Positions 36,968-46,765 of a stretch of 64,000 nucleotides of DNA are shown piece by piece. The translations under genes were made by a program, and so were the position numbers. The notes beneath the pieces are model-generated. The model was given only the letters and a program-made list of their open reading frames with translations. It made no database searches and had not been told where the DNA came from. Numbering within the stretch: the first letter of the stretch is position 1; the number at the start of each line of letters is the position of its first letter. The DNA lies in NCBI RefSeq assembly GCF_003332305.1, contig NZ_QOIO01000024.1, positions 1 to 64,000 on the forward strand, written 5' to 3'. Source of the stretch: Microvirga aerophila. GTDB taxonomy: Bacteria; Pseudomonadota; Alphaproteobacteria; Rhizobiales; Beijerinckiaceae.

Positions 36968-38053
36968 ATGGAGAGGCATTTGAGGCCAGCGGACAACGTG
37001 ACCGCACGAGCACAAAGGGGCCGAAACGCTTCAAGCTTACATCCAGGCGTCGTGGAAGAGGCCGAGATCATTCTCACCTTCGACGACAATCGCCTCGCCA
37101 GCCTTGTCTTCGGTCAGTACGACCAGAACCTCGCCCATCTGGAGAGACGCCTGAACGTGGCGGCCATCGCCAACGGCAACCGGGTCACCGTGAAGGGCAC
37201 CCCCGAGGCGTCCGAACTGGCCCGACGCGTCCTCGAAGGACTCTACGAGCGCGCCCGGCAGGGCGTGACGCTGGCTCCCGGCGACGTGGACGGAGCCATT
37301 CAGGAGAGCACCCTGCAAGGCACCCTTTTTCCGAAGGCCGAGGACGCGCCTGTTCCAGGCCTAACCGCCTTCGATCAGATCGCGACCCGCAAACGCGGTC
37401 CTGTCCGGGCCCGCAACGCGGCGCAGAACGCCTATATCAAGGCCCTCAAGCAGCACGAGCTCGTGTTCGCCGAAGGTCCGGCCGGCACCGGCAAGACCTG
37501 GCTGGCGGTGGGCTACGCGGTGTCCCTGCTGGAGCAGGGCCAAGCCGACCGCCTCATCCTGTCGCGCCCGGCCGTCGAGGCGGGCGAGCGCCTCGGCTTC
37601 CTGCCGGGCGACATGCGCGAGAAGGTCGATCCCTACCTTCGGCCGATCTACGACGCCCTCTACGATTTCATGGAGGCCCGTCACGTGGACCGGGGCCTGC
37701 AGACCGGCATGATCGAGATCGCGCCGCTGGCCTTCATGCGCGGTCGCACGCTCACCAACGCGGTGGTGCTGCTCGACGAGGCGCAGAACACCACCACCAT
37801 GCAGATGAAGATGTTCCTGACCCGCCTCGGCGAAGGCTCGCGCATGATCATCACCGGCGATCCGACCCAGATCGATCTGCCTCCCGGCCAGAAATCGGGC
37901 CTGATCGAGGCCGTGCGCATTCTCGACGGCGTCGAGGGCATCGGGCGCGTCACCTTCAAGGAGCAGGACGTGGTGCGCCACGACCTCGTGCGCCGCATCG
38001 TGACCGCCTACGACGCGGCCTCCCGGCAGGAACCGGCGCAGGATCGCAGGTGA
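36968..38053 (+). CDS. phoH: PhoH-family ATPase
   Basis: Cytosolic ATPase of 361 residues related to RNA helicases and linked to RNA metabolism with YbeY. N-terminal domain (about 20-110), then a P-loop FAEGPAGTGKTWLAVGYAV and Walker B AVVLLDEAQNTTTMQM, with TRLGEGSRMIITGDPTQID. ATG 36968 lies four bases after the miaB stop and has no clear ribosome site of its own. Its end overlaps the ybeY start (GTGA). Confidence 0.94.
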   Translation: MERHLRPADNVTARAQRGRNASSLHPGVVEEAEIILTFDDNRLASLVFGQYDQNLAHLERRLNVAAIANGNRVTVKGTPEASELARRVLEGLYERARQGVTLAPGDVDGAIQESTLQGTLFPKAEDAPVPGLTAFDQIATRKRGPVRARNAAQNAYIKALKQHELVFAEGPAGTGKTWLAVGYAVSLLEQGQADRLILSRPAVEAGERLGFLPGDMREKVDPYLRPIYDALYDFMEARHVDRGLQTGMIEIAPLAFMRGRTLTNAVVLLDEAQNTTTMQMKMFLTRLGEGSRMIITGDPTQIDLPPGQKSGLIEAVRILDGVEGIGRVTFKEQDVVRHDLVRRIVTAYDAASRQEPAQDRR

Positions 38054-38541
38054 TCACGCTCGATGTCATGATCGAGGCCGGCGCCTGGGCCAGCCTCGAC
38101 AACGCGGAGGCTCTGGCGCAGCGGGCCGCCGAAGCCGCCGTCACTGTCGCCGACGAGACCGACGAGGAATTCGAGGTGAGCGTCATGCTGACCGACGATG
38201 ACCACATCCAAGAGCTGAACCGCACTTGGCGGGGCAAGGACAAGCCCACCAACGTCCTGTCTTTCCCGGCGCCGGAGCAGCCGGGCCAAAGGGCCCCAGG
38301 CGAAACGGGCCCTCGCCATCTGGGCGATATTGCTTTAGCGTATGAAACGCTGGTGCGTGAATCCGAGGACGAATCCAAGGAACTTGCGCATCATTTTGCC
38401 CATTTGATCGTTCATGGAATCCTGCATCTCCTCGGTTACGACCATGAGGTCGAAGTGGAAGCGGAAATCATGGAAGCTCTTGAGGTGAAAGCACTCGCCA
38501 CCCTTGGCATCGCCGATCCCTATCGCGATATGGCAGCTTGA
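38050..38541 (+). CDS. ybeY: Endoribonuclease YbeY (rRNA maturation factor)
   Basis: Metal-dependent RNase for 16S rRNA 3' processing and ribosome quality control. The zinc-binding signature is HLIVHGILHLLGYDH with three His, and LNRTWRGKDKPTNVLSFP is the family core. Length is 163 residues. It starts with GTG overlapping phoH. Confidence 0.96.
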   Translation: MITLDVMIEAGAWASLDNAEALAQRAAEAAVTVADETDEEFEVSVMLTDDDHIQELNRTWRGKDKPTNVLSFPAPEQPGQRAPGETGPRHLGDIALAYETLVRESEDESKELAHHFAHLIVHGILHLLGYDHEVEVEAEIMEALEVKALATLGIADPYRDMAA

Positions 38542-38574
38542 GCCGCTGAGGCTTAAGGCTGAAACTCAACACCA

Positions 38575-39588
38575 ATGAATGAAGATCGAAGTCCCAACGA
38601 CCGTCTGGCCCGAACTCCCGCCGAGCCCGAGGCCTCCCATGACCACTGGTACGACAGGGTTCTGACCCGGCTCGGTCTCAAGGCCCGGGACTCCATCCGC
38701 GACGATCTCGAGGACGCCTTGTCCGAGACCGTCGAGGATGCGGACTTTTCGCCCCAGGAGCGGGCGATGCTCAAGAACGTGCTGGGTTTTCACCGCGTCC
38801 GCGTCGAGGACGCCATGGTGCCCCGGGCCGATATCGTGGCCGTGTCCGCGGATACGACCCTTGGGGAACTCCTGAGCCTGTTCCGGACCGCCGGCCATTC
38901 GCGCTTGCCGGTTTATGGCGAAACCCTCGACGACCCGAAAGGTATGGTTCACATCCGGGACTTCCTGGATTTTATAGCCATGAGCGCCGATGCGGGCGCT
39001 TCGGAGGCCGGAACCGGTGCCGACACCCTGCCGAGCCTGGGACAGATCGACCTGTCCAAGACCTTGTCCGAAGCCAACATCTTACGCCCGGTCCTGTTCG
39101 TGCCGCGCTCCATGCCGGCCATCGACCTTCTCGTGCGCATGCAGGCCACCCGAACCCATATGGCGCTCGTCATCGACGAATATGGTGGCACCGACGGCCT
39201 CGTGTCCATCGAGGACCTGGTCGAGATGGTGGTCGGCGACATTGAAGACGAACATGACGAGGACACCGCCGAGATGATCGTGCGGGCGGCCGACGGATCC
39301 TTCATTGCGGACGCCAGAGCGAGCCTCGACGAGGTCCAGGAAAGCCTCGGCGTCGACCTCAATGGCGAGGACAGCGCTGAGGACATCGATACGCTGGGCG
39401 GCTTCATCGTCACGCTCGCGGGCCGCGTTCCCTCGCGCAACGAACTGATTCTCGGCCCCGCAGAGCTGGAATTCGAGGTCTTGGACGCTGACCCGCGTCG
39501 GGTGAAGCGCCTGCGCATCTCCCGGCGGGACGTCGCCATCCCGCCAGACGCCAGATCGGCCTCTCCCGAAAGCGCCGCCGCGGAATGA
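38575..39588 (+). CDS. corC: CorC/HlyC-family CBS-domain protein
   Basis: Soluble protein of 337 residues with two CBS domains (about 75-235; VRVEDAMVPRADIVAVSAD, TAGHSRLPVYGE, HMALVIDEYGGTDGLVS) and the C-terminal CorC_HlyC domain (about 250-325; DTLGGFIVTLAGRVPSRNEL). It lacks the N-terminal DUF21 transmembrane part of larger relatives. Proposed role is magnesium/cobalt efflux support; the 'hemolysin' label is historical. It overlaps lnt by ATGA, its usual partner. Confidence 0.93.
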   Translation: MNEDRSPNDRLARTPAEPEASHDHWYDRVLTRLGLKARDSIRDDLEDALSETVEDADFSPQERAMLKNVLGFHRVRVEDAMVPRADIVAVSADTTLGELLSLFRTAGHSRLPVYGETLDDPKGMVHIRDFLDFIAMSADAGASEAGTGADTLPSLGQIDLSKTLSEANILRPVLFVPRSMPAIDLLVRMQATRTHMALVIDEYGGTDGLVSIEDLVEMVVGDIEDEHDEDTAEMIVRAADGSFIADARASLDEVQESLGVDLNGEDSAEDIDTLGGFIVTLAGRVPSRNELILGPAELEFEVLDADPRRVKRLRISRRDVAIPPDARSASPESAAAE

Positions 39589-41213
39589 TCCCCCTGGCGG
39601 ATCGCGTCATCCACGCAACCGGATGGCGTCGCTGGCTCGTCGCTTTCGCGGCGGGCGCCGTCGGCGCTTTGGCGATGCCTCCCTTCGGCGTGCTTCCGGC
39701 GCTGGCCGTCTCTCTCACGCCTGCGGTCTGGCTTCTGGACGGCTCCATGAAGGCCGGACCCTCGCGCCGATCAGGCCTCAAGGCAGCGGCCGGGATCGGC
39801 TGGTTCTGGGGCTTCGGCTATTTCGTGGCCGGGCTTTGGTGGCTGGGGGCGGCCTTTCTGGTCGAGGCGGATCAGTTCGCTTGGGCCCTGCCCTTCGGCG
39901 TTTTGGGTCTGCCGGCTCTTCTCGCATTCTTTCCGGCTTTCGGCTTTGCGCTTGCTCGTCTGTTGTGGCTGCCGGACGCCTCCCGGATCCTTGCCTTTGC
40001 GTTCGCCCTGACAGCGAGCGAGTGGCTGCGGGGTCACCTCTTCACCGGCTTTCCCTGGAACAGCCCCGGCATGGCGCTGGGTCAGAACCTGTGGCTCATG
40101 CAATCCGCGTCCCTGGTCGGCCTCTACGGACTAACTTTCATGGCCTTGGCCATTGGGTCGGCGCCTGCAATGCTGGCAACGGGCCATACGAGGCGCGAGC
40201 GCTGGATGGCTCCGGGTCTTGCGGCGGCGTTTCTGGCCGCCATGGCGGCGTTCGGAGCCTGGCGGGTCCCCTCCGAGGCCGTGGCCAATGTCGACAATGT
40301 GCGGCTGCGCATCATGCAGCCGAACCTGCCCCAGGACGCCAAGTTCAATCCGCGTAACCGCGACGCAATCATGCGGCGCTATCTCACCATCAGCGCCGTT
40401 CCGGCAGCCGAGGGCTCGGCCCCGGCAACACATCTGATCTGGCCGGAATCGGCCTTTCCGTTTCTCCTGCACCGGGATCCGGGATCGCTGGCGCAGATCG
40501 CCACGCTGTTGGGGCCCAGCTCAGTCCTCGTCACCGGGGCGGCGCGCATGGGCGAACCTTTGCCGGGCGAAGCGGTCGGAAAATTCTTCAACGCCATTCA
40601 GGTCATCGACGATCAGGGAACCGTCATCGGCTCCTACGACAAGGTCCATCTAGTGCCGTTCGGCGAGTACGTGCCGAAATTCCTCGATGCAGCCATCAGG
40701 GCCGTGGGGCTACGCCAGTTCGTCCACATCCCCGGCGGCTTCGAGCCGAGCGAGAGCCGGGCCGCGTTGAGCATCCCCGGCCTGCCGCCGGTCGCCGCGA
40801 CAATCTGCTACGAGGCGATCTTTCCGGGCCAGATCCTGCCGGACGGCCCCCGGCCCAATCTGATTCTCAACGTGACCAACGACGCTTGGTTCGGCCAAAC
40901 GCCCGGACCCTACCAGCACTTCGCCCAGGCCCGGCTGCGTGCCGTCGAGGAGGGCCTTCCTCTCGTCAGGGCGGCCAACACGGGCATTTCCGCCGTGATC
41001 GATCCGTTCGGCCGGGTGGTCAAGAGCCTGCCCCTCGGCGTGGAGGGTGCAATCGATGCTCCTCTTCCGGTTGAAATTTCCGCAACTGTTTATAGCCAAT
41101 TTGGCATCTTTGTTTTGACGGCCACGCTGGTGATCTGCTTAATGGCCCTCGTTGCGCGCCGCCGGCCAAGGATCATTCCAGGGCCGGGGAGAACGCGCGT
41201 CAACGCTGCGTAG
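39585..41213 (+). CDS. lnt: Apolipoprotein N-acyltransferase
   Basis: Inner-membrane enzyme adding the third acyl chain to lipoproteins. Several hydrophobic helices (about 15-225) precede a nitrilase-type domain with the Glu-Lys-Cys triad: WPESAFPF, YDKVHLVPFGEYVP and ICYEAIFPG. A last transmembrane helix (about 505-525) ends the 542-residue protein. It provides fully acylated lipoproteins to the Lol system that includes the LolA encoded at 540-1511. Confidence 0.96.
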   Translation: MIPLADRVIHATGWRRWLVAFAAGAVGALAMPPFGVLPALAVSLTPAVWLLDGSMKAGPSRRSGLKAAAGIGWFWGFGYFVAGLWWLGAAFLVEADQFAWALPFGVLGLPALLAFFPAFGFALARLLWLPDASRILAFAFALTASEWLRGHLFTGFPWNSPGMALGQNLWLMQSASLVGLYGLTFMALAIGSAPAMLATGHTRRERWMAPGLAAAFLAAMAAFGAWRVPSEAVANVDNVRLRIMQPNLPQDAKFNPRNRDAIMRRYLTISAVPAAEGSAPATHLIWPESAFPFLLHRDPGSLAQIATLLGPSSVLVTGAARMGEPLPGEAVGKFFNAIQVIDDQGTVIGSYDKVHLVPFGEYVPKFLDAAIRAVGLRQFVHIPGGFEPSESRAALSIPGLPPVAATICYEAIFPGQILPDGPRPNLILNVTNDAWFGQTPGPYQHFAQARLRAVEEGLPLVRAANTGISAVIDPFGRVVKSLPLGVEGAIDAPLPVEISATVYSQFGIFVLTATLVICLMALVARRRPRIIPGPGRTRVNAA

Positions 41214-41235
41214 TCTTGGAAGGAATTTGGGGTCT

Positions 41236-41649
41236 ATGAAGAAGTCGACCGGCTCGATCGATAAGGAAATCGGCAGCAGGGTGCGCATGCGCCGCGTTTC
41301 CATCGGGATGAGCCAAGAAAAGCTCGGCGACATGCTGGGCCTCACCTTCCAGCAGGTCCAGAAATACGAAAAGGGCACGAACCGGATCAGCGTTGGGCGC
41401 CTTGTGGACATTGCCAAGATCCTTGGCGTCGACATCCATTTCTTCTTCAACGGGATCAAGAGCATCAAGGCCGATGCGGGCTTTGCAGAGGAAGACACGC
41501 CTCCTTATATCTCAGATGTGATGTCCACCCCCGAAGGCCTACAACTCATCCGGACCTTCACGGGAATCAAGAGCGCCAAGGTCCGCCGGAGCATCGTTCA
41601 GCTCGTTGCGGCTCTGGCCGCTCAGGAAGACGAAGAACGTTCGTCATAA
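41236..41649 (+). CDS. XRE-family regulator, PraR-like
   Basis: DNA-binding protein of 137 residues. The HTH (about 10-65) reads EIGSRVRMRRVSIGMSQEKL, LGLTFQQVQKYEKGTNRIS; the tail ends in a helical segment (VRRSIVQLVAALAA). A regulator of this shape between lnt and metK is PraR in rhizobia, known for controlling quorum sensing and surface attachment; the assignment here is by context and resemblance. ATG 41236 follows GGAAGGAA-type purines. Confidence 0.88.
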   Translation: MKKSTGSIDKEIGSRVRMRRVSIGMSQEKLGDMLGLTFQQVQKYEKGTNRISVGRLVDIAKILGVDIHFFFNGIKSIKADAGFAEEDTPPYISDVMSTPEGLQLIRTFTGIKSAKVRRSIVQLVAALAAQEDEERSS

Positions 41650-41752
41650 AGAACGCGTTCGCTTGACCTTTCCTTCGGCCTGCGGCATGAGCCTTTTTTA
41701 ACGCCTAGCGATATTAGGTTTCCTCTTCTTTATCCGCCACAAGGAATTCGTC

Positions 41753-42931
41753 GTGCGCCGTTCAAGCTACCTTTTCACCAGCGAGTCGGTTTCCGAAGGT
41801 CATCCGGACAAGGTTTGCGACCGGATCTCGGATTCCGTGGTCGATGCTTATCTGGCAGCCGAGCCGGAAGCCCGCGTGGCCTGCGAGACGCTTGCCACCA
41901 CCAACCGGGTGGTCATTGCCGGCGAGGTGCGCGGACCTGATTCCATCACCAAGGACCGGGTGATCGAGCTCGCCCGCGAGGCCATCAAGGACATCGGCTA
42001 CGAGCAGGACGGCTTCCACTGGAAGACCGCCGACGTCGCTGTCCACCTTCACGCCCAGTCGGCGCATATCGCCCAGGGCGTGGATGCCGCCGGCAACAAG
42101 GATGAAGGCGCGGGCGACCAGGGCATCATGTTCGGCTATGCCTGCAACGAGACCCCGGAGCTGATGCCGGCCCCGATCTTCTATGCCCACAAGATCCTCG
42201 AGGACCTGAACGAGGCCCGCAAGGCCAAGGCCAACGGCGCCGCCGTGCTCGGCCCCGACGCCAAGAGCCAGGTCACGGTGAAATACGAGAACGGCAAGCC
42301 CGTCGGCGTCACCCAGATCGTGCTCTCGACCCAGCACCTGGACGAGAACCTCTCGTCGGATGACGTGCGCGAGATCGTCGAGCCCTATATCCGCAAGACC
42401 CTGCCGGCCGGCTGGGTTTCGCCCGAGACCGTCTGGCACGTGAACCCCACCGGCAAGTTCGTGATCGGTGGCCCCGACGGCGATTGCGGCCTCACCGGCC
42501 GCAAGATCATCGTCGACACCTATGGCGGCGCGGCTCCCCATGGCGGCGGCGCGTTCTCCGGCAAGGATCCCACGAAGGTGGACCGCTCGGCGGCTTACGC
42601 GGCGCGCTATCTCGCCAAGAACGTGGTGGCGGCCGGCCTTGCCGATCGCTGCACGCTCCAGCTTTCCTACGCCATCGGCGTGGCCAAGCCCTTGTCGATC
42701 TATGTGGACCTGCACGACACCGGCAAGGTGGACGAGAGCAAGCTCGAAGCGGTTCTCATGGACGCCATGGACCTGTCACCCCGCGGCATCCGCACCCATC
42801 TCGGCCTCAACAAGCCGATCTACGCCCGCACCTCGGCCTATGGTCATTTCGGCCGCAAGCCGCAGGCGGATGGCGGCTTCTCGTGGGAGCGGACCGACCT
42901 CGCCGACACCCTCAAGTCAGCTCTCAGCTGA
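41753..42931 (+). CDS. metK: S-adenosylmethionine synthetase
   Basis: Makes SAM from ATP and methionine. Motifs: [18 protein letters not shown] with the ATP-binding His, [12 protein letters not shown] hexapeptide region, [20 protein letters not shown] and [19 protein letters not shown]. Length is 392 residues, starting with GTG after AAGGAA. The upstream gap of about 100 bases has no recognisable SAM riboswitch. It supplies the methyl donor for the neighbouring trmB product and for RsmG. Confidence 0.97.
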   Translation: MRRSSYLFTSESVSEGHPDKVCDRISDSVVDAYLAAEPEARVACETLATTNRVVIAGEVRGPDSITKDRVIELAREAIKDIGYEQDGFHWKTADVAVHLHAQSAHIAQGVDAAGNKDEGAGDQGIMFGYACNETPELMPAPIFYAHKILEDLNEARKAKANGAAVLGPDAKSQVTVKYENGKPVGVTQIVLSTQHLDENLSSDDVREIVEPYIRKTLPAGWVSPETVWHVNPTGKFVIGGPDGDCGLTGRKIIVDTYGGAAPHGGGAFSGKDPTKVDRSAAYAARYLAKNVVAAGLADRCTLQLSYAIGVAKPLSIYVDLHDTGKVDESKLEAVLMDAMDLSPRGIRTHLGLNKPIYARTSAYGHFGRKPQADGGFSWERTDLADTLKSALS

Positions 42932-42935
42932 TCCG

Positions 42936-43622
42936 ATGAGCGCAGCGTCCGAACGTGCCGGCGCCTTCTTCGGGCGCCGGAAGGGCAAAAAGCTGCGCGC
43001 CCATCACGACGATCTCGTCCAGAACAGCCTGCCCTCCTTGCGGGTGGTGCCCGGCCAAGCGCCCGCCGAGCTTTTCAAGGAGCTTGGCGAAGGCCGTGAA
43101 ACCTGGCTCGAGATCGGCTTCGGCGGCGGCGAGCATCTCGCCGCGCAGGCCCACGCCCACCAGGATGTGAATTTCATCGGCTGCGAGCCGTTCGTGAACG
43201 GCATGGCGAAGCTCCTGGCTCTGGTCGAGCAGGATCGACTCGACAACATCCGGGTCTGGGACGAGGACGTCACCGACCTGCTGCCCACCCTGCCGGACGC
43301 CTGTTTCGACCGGGTCTACATCCTCTATCCCGATCCCTGGCCCAAGCGCCGCCAGCGCAAGCGGCGGCTCGTCTCCGACGAGATGCTGAAGGAGCTCGCC
43401 CGGGTCATGAAGCCCGGCGCGGAGCTGCGATTCGCCAGCGACATCGACAACTACATCGGCTGGGTCCTGGCCCGCATCCTCCGGTCCCAGGATTTCCACT
43501 GGATCGCGGAGCGCCCCGACGATTGGCGCAAGCCCTACGAGGGCTGGCCCGGCACCCGCTACGAGGCCAAAGCCATCCGCGAGGGGCGGGTGCCGTCCTA
43601 CTTACGCATGGAACGCGTCTAA
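42936..43622 (+). CDS. trmB: tRNA (guanine-N7)-methyltransferase
   Basis: SAM-dependent enzyme that makes m7G46. The SAM motif is WLEIGFGGGEHLAAQ; NFIGCEPFVNGMAKLL and the signature YPDPWPKRRQRKRRLV follow. Length is 228 residues, four bases after metK. The C-terminus ends with RYEAKAIREGR, the usual TxYE-like region. Confidence 0.95.
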   Translation: MSAASERAGAFFGRRKGKKLRAHHDDLVQNSLPSLRVVPGQAPAELFKELGEGRETWLEIGFGGGEHLAAQAHAHQDVNFIGCEPFVNGMAKLLALVEQDRLDNIRVWDEDVTDLLPTLPDACFDRVYILYPDPWPKRRQRKRRLVSDEMLKELARVMKPGAELRFASDIDNYIGWVLARILRSQDFHWIAERPDDWRKPYEGWPGTRYEAKAIREGRVPSYLRMERV

Positions 43623-43644
43623 AAGTCCTGTACTGCGGCGCACC

Positions 43645-43673
43645 TTGCTTTTCTGGACTTGATTCAGTATATT
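43645..43673 (+). promoter_or_regulatory. Promoter of the rimP-nusA-infB operon
   Basis: TTGCTT (43645-43650), a 17-base spacer and TATATT (43668-43673). The spacing is ideal and five of six -10 bases match. Transcription should start near 43680, giving a leader of about 120 bases ahead of rimP. Confidence 0.6.
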
Positions 43674-43679
43674 CCCCTC

Positions 43680-43744
43680 GTCAGCTCTGGTTGCAGCGTC
43701 AAGCTGCTGGTCGAGAGTGGGCCCCGCCGGGTCCGCTCTTTTTT
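43680..43744 (+). ncRNA. Candidate leader RNA/attenuator upstream of rimP
   Basis: Between the promoter and rimP the transcript would form a small hairpin GCAGC-GTCAA-GCTGC (43693-43707) and then a complete intrinsic terminator (43715-43744). RNA polymerase must read through it to express rimP-nusA. The RNA could be an attenuator or a free small RNA of about 65 bases. Start site is inferred. Confidence 0.45.
43715..43744 (+). terminator. Intrinsic terminator in the rimP leader
   Basis: GAGTGGGCCC (43715-43724) pairs with GGGTCCGCTC (43729-43738) over ten base pairs including two G-U pairs, with loop CGCC, followed by six T (43739-43744). It lies 57 bases before rimP. Confidence 0.8.
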
Positions 43745-43801
43745 ATTGTTTGAAAGCCAGAGCCTGCGAACGAAATTGGCGGAGCGGGCATTACGACCAA
43801 C

Positions 43802-44443
43802 ATGGTACAGGAACGCGACAAGCGTCTGATCACGGAAAACGGCGTCGCCGCCCGGGTGGCTGCGATCGTCGAGCCGGTGATCGAGGATCTGGGCTTCAAC
43901 CTCGTGCGGGTGAAGGTCACGGCTACCAACGGATGCACGGTGCAGATCATGGCCGAGCGGCCGGACGGCACCATGTCGGTCAGCGACTGCGAAACCGTCA
44001 GCCGCGCGCTTTCGCCCGTTCTCGACCTCGAGGATCCGGTTTCTCAGGCGTATTATCTCGAAATTTCTTCGCCGGGGATCGACCGGCCGCTCGTGCGGGC
44101 CAGCGATTTCGAGCGTTGGAGCGGATATGACGCCAAGATCGAGATGGCCGTTCCTCTGGCTGGCCGCAAACGTTTCCGGGGCTTCATCCGGGGCGTGGAG
44201 AACGGAGCCGCGCTCATTGAACTGCCCGACGTGAAGGAAGGCGAGGATCCGATCGCGCGCCTGCCCTTGACGGATCTCGGCGAGGCGCGCCTCGTCCTGA
44301 CCGACGAGCTGATCCGCGAATCGCTGCGCCGGGGAACCGCCCCGACGGCGGATGACGAGACCGAAGAAGACACTGACGACGAGATTGATGCGGAGCCGGC
44401 GCCACAACCGCGCGGCCCCAAGAACAAGTCCGAGAAGGAGTAA
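43802..44443 (+). CDS. rimP: Ribosome maturation factor RimP
   Basis: Needed for 30S subunit assembly. The N-terminal alpha/beta domain ([49 protein letters not shown]) and a C-terminal SH3-like domain (about 100-170) are present; an acidic tail rich in Asp/Glu ends the 213-residue protein. It starts five genes linked to transcription and translation. Expression may depend on readthrough of the upstream terminator. Confidence 0.95.
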   Translation: MVQERDKRLITENGVAARVAAIVEPVIEDLGFNLVRVKVTATNGCTVQIMAERPDGTMSVSDCETVSRALSPVLDLEDPVSQAYYLEISSPGIDRPLVRASDFERWSGYDAKIEMAVPLAGRKRFRGFIRGVENGAALIELPDVKEGEDPIARLPLTDLGEARLVLTDELIRESLRRGTAPTADDETEEDTDDEIDAEPAPQPRGPKNKSEKE

Positions 44444-44448
44444 CCTCG

Positions 44449-46059
44449 ATGGCTGTTAGCGCCAACAGGCTTGAGCTCTTGCAGATCGCAGATGCGGTCG
44501 CGCGCGAGAAGGTGATCGACAAGCAGATCGTGCTGGACGCCATGGCGGACGCGATCGCCAAGGCCGCCCGGTCGCGCTACGGCGCCGAGACCGACATCCA
44601 CGCGGAGATCAACCCCAAGACCGGCGAGCTGCGCCTGTCCCGGCACCTGCTAGTGGTGGAAGACGCGGAGATCGAGAACGACTCCCGCGAGATCACCCTG
44701 TCCGAGGCACGCAGCCGCCACAACCCGGCAGCCCAAGTGGGCGACACCATCGCCGAAACCCTGCCGCCCTTCGACTTCGGCCGCATCGCGGCGCAGTCCG
44801 CCAAGCAGGTCATCGTCCAGAAGGTGCGCGACGCCGAGCGCGACCGTCAGTACCAGGAATACAAGGACCGCATCGGCGAAGTGGTGAACGGCGCGGTCAA
44901 GCGCGTGGAATACGGCAACGTGATCGTGGATCTCGGCCGTGGCGAGGCCATCGTGCGCCGCGACGAGCTGATCCCGCGCGAGACCTTCCGCCCGGGCGAC
45001 CGCATCCGTGCCTACCTGTTCGACGTGCGCCGCGAGGCGAGGGGGCCGCAGATCTTCCTGTCGCGCACGCACCCGCAATTCATGGCCAAGCTCTTCACCC
45101 AGGAAGTGCCGGAGATCTACGACGGCATCGTGTCCGTCCAGGCGGTCGCCCGCGACCCGGGCTCCCGCGCCAAGATCGCCGTGACGTCGCGCGATTCCTC
45201 CATCGACCCGGTTGGCGCGTGCGTCGGCATGCGCGGCTCCCGCGTCCAGGCGGTGGTGGGCGAGCTCCAGGGCGAGAAGATCGACATCATTCCCTGGTCG
45301 CCCGATCAGGCGACCTTCATCGTCAATGCGCTCCAGCCCGCCGAAGTGGTCAAGGTGGTGCTCGACGAGGAGGCCGATCGCATCGAGGTAGTGGTGCCTG
45401 ACGACCAGCTGTCGCTGGCCATCGGCCGCCGCGGCCAGAACGTGCGCCTCGCCTCGCAGCTCACCGGCTGGGACATCGACATCCTGACCGAAGCCGAGGA
45501 GTCCGAGCGCCGCCAGAAGGAATTCGCCGAGCGCACCGAGCTGTTCATGAACGCGCTGGACGTGGACGAGGTCGTGGGCCAGCTCTTGGCCGCCGAAGGT
45601 TTCCGCTCGGTGGACGAAATTGCCTATGTGGACCCGGCCGAAGTGGCCTCGATCGAAGGCTTCGACGAGGACACGGCGGGCGAGATCCAGGAGCGCGCGC
45701 GGGAGTACCTCACGCGTCTCGAATCCGAGAACGACGAGCGCCGCAAGGAGCTTGGTGTCGCCGACGAACTCAAGGAGATCGACGGAGTCACCACAGCCAT
45801 GCTGGTGGCTTTCGGCGAGAACGACATCAAGACGGTGGAGGATCTAGCCGGCTGCGCGACCGACGATCTGGCCGGCTGGACGGAAGGCCGCGGCCAGGAG
45901 ACTACTCGTCACAAGGGTGCTCTCGACGGCTTCGACGTCTCCCGGACGGACGCGGAATCCATGATCATGGCGGCCCGCGTGAAGGCCGGTTGGATCGAGG
46001 CGCCCGTAGAGACTGAAGAATCGGCCGAAGAGGCCGAAACCGAAGCCCAGCCGTCTTAA
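44449..46059 (+). CDS. nusA: Transcription elongation/termination factor NusA
   Basis: RNA-polymerase-binding factor for pausing, termination and antitermination. N-terminal domain (about 1-130), S1 domain (about 135-200), two KH domains ([18 protein letters not shown] and [18 protein letters not shown]), then two helix-hairpin-helix repeats ([39 protein letters not shown]). An acidic tail ends it. Length 536 residues. Six bases follow rimP. Confidence 0.97.
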   Translation: MAVSANRLELLQIADAVAREKVIDKQIVLDAMADAIAKAARSRYGAETDIHAEINPKTGELRLSRHLLVVEDAEIENDSREITLSEARSRHNPAAQVGDTIAETLPPFDFGRIAAQSAKQVIVQKVRDAERDRQYQEYKDRIGEVVNGAVKRVEYGNVIVDLGRGEAIVRRDELIPRETFRPGDRIRAYLFDVRREARGPQIFLSRTHPQFMAKLFTQEVPEIYDGIVSVQAVARDPGSRAKIAVTSRDSSIDPVGACVGMRGSRVQAVVGELQGEKIDIIPWSPDQATFIVNALQPAEVVKVVLDEEADRIEVVVPDDQLSLAIGRRGQNVRLASQLTGWDIDILTEAEESERRQKEFAERTELFMNALDVDEVVGQLLAAEGFRSVDEIAYVDPAEVASIEGFDEDTAGEIQERAREYLTRLESENDERRKELGVADELKEIDGVTTAMLVAFGENDIKTVEDLAGCATDDLAGWTEGRGQETTRHKGALDGFDVSRTDAESMIMAARVKAGWIEAPVETEESAEEAETEAQPS

Positions 46060-46090
46060 ACACGGCCATGGTCAGGCGAGGACAGAACCC

Positions 46091-46765
46091 TTGGGGCGGC
46101 ACGAACCGGAGCGCACCTGCATCGTCACCCGCACGGCACAGCCGTCGGCGGGGCTGATCCGGTTCGTCCTCGGGCCTGACCACCAGGTCGTCCCCGACCT
46201 GAAGCACAAACTGCCCGGCCGGGGCGTGTGGGTGACCGCGCGCTCCGACTTGGTCCGGGAGGCAGTCAAACGCCGCCTCTTCGCCCGCGCCTTCAAGGCA
46301 GACGTTAAGGCTCCCGAATCTCTTGCCGACGACATCGCCAGGACGCTTCGGGACGACCTGCGCCAAGCCCTCTCGCTCGCCAACAAGGCGGGCACGGTGA
46401 TCACCGGATTTGAAAAAGTCGAGTCCGCTATCGCCGAAAAGCCTCTGAGCGCCCTTATTCATGCCGCAGAAGCGGCTGAAGATGGGCGAAGAAAGCTCGC
46501 GAACCAGTTGCGAAAACGCCTCGGCGACGCAATATCAGGCTTTCCGGTCATCCAAGACTTGTCAAACGATGAATTGAGTTTGGCATTGGGCCGGTCACAT
46601 GTGATACATGCTGCCCTCGTCGCGGGCGCTGGAAGCGACGGCTTTCTGAACCGATGGCATCGTTACTGTACCTATTGCGGAAGCGAAGCCTATCAGGCTG
46701 GCCTCATTACCGGGGCCGGCGCACCCACGATTATGGAACCCGACGGATCTGAGCGGAATGAATGA
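46091..46765 (+). CDS. YlxR/RnpM-type RNA-binding protein fused to an L7Ae-like domain
   Basis: Protein of 224 residues. The N-terminal YlxR domain (about 5-80) has [20 protein letters not shown] and [14 protein letters not shown]. The C-terminal part (about 95-200) looks like an L7Ae-type fold ([40 protein letters not shown]). The start is TTG at 46091 with GAGG nine bases upstream; no ATG or GTG is available in this frame before the conserved residues. It overlaps infB by eight bases. The YlxR domain in other bacteria binds RNase P RNA; the fused domain's role is unknown. Confidence 0.88.
   Translation: MGRHEPERTCIVTRTAQPSAGLIRFVLGPDHQVVPDLKHKLPGRGVWVTARSDLVREAVKRRLFARAFKADVKAPESLADDIARTLRDDLRQALSLANKAGTVITGFEKVESAIAEKPLSALIHAAEAAEDGRRKLANQLRKRLGDAISGFPVIQDLSNDELSLALGRSHVIHAALVAGAGSDGFLNRWHRYCTYCGSEAYQAGLITGAGAPTIMEPDGSERNE

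Noticed and set aside
41650..41752. Possible SAM riboswitch or terminator before metK
   Set aside because: The leader is short and shows no SAM-I, SAM-II or SAM-IV pattern that I can recognise; the GGC/GCC stem before the T-run is only three pairs.
46068..46097. ATG at 46068 as start of the YlxR gene (possible frameshift)
   Set aside because: It is out of frame with the YlxR domain by 23 bases and its own frame stops soon; the TTG at 46091 with GAGG explains the gene without a frameshift.
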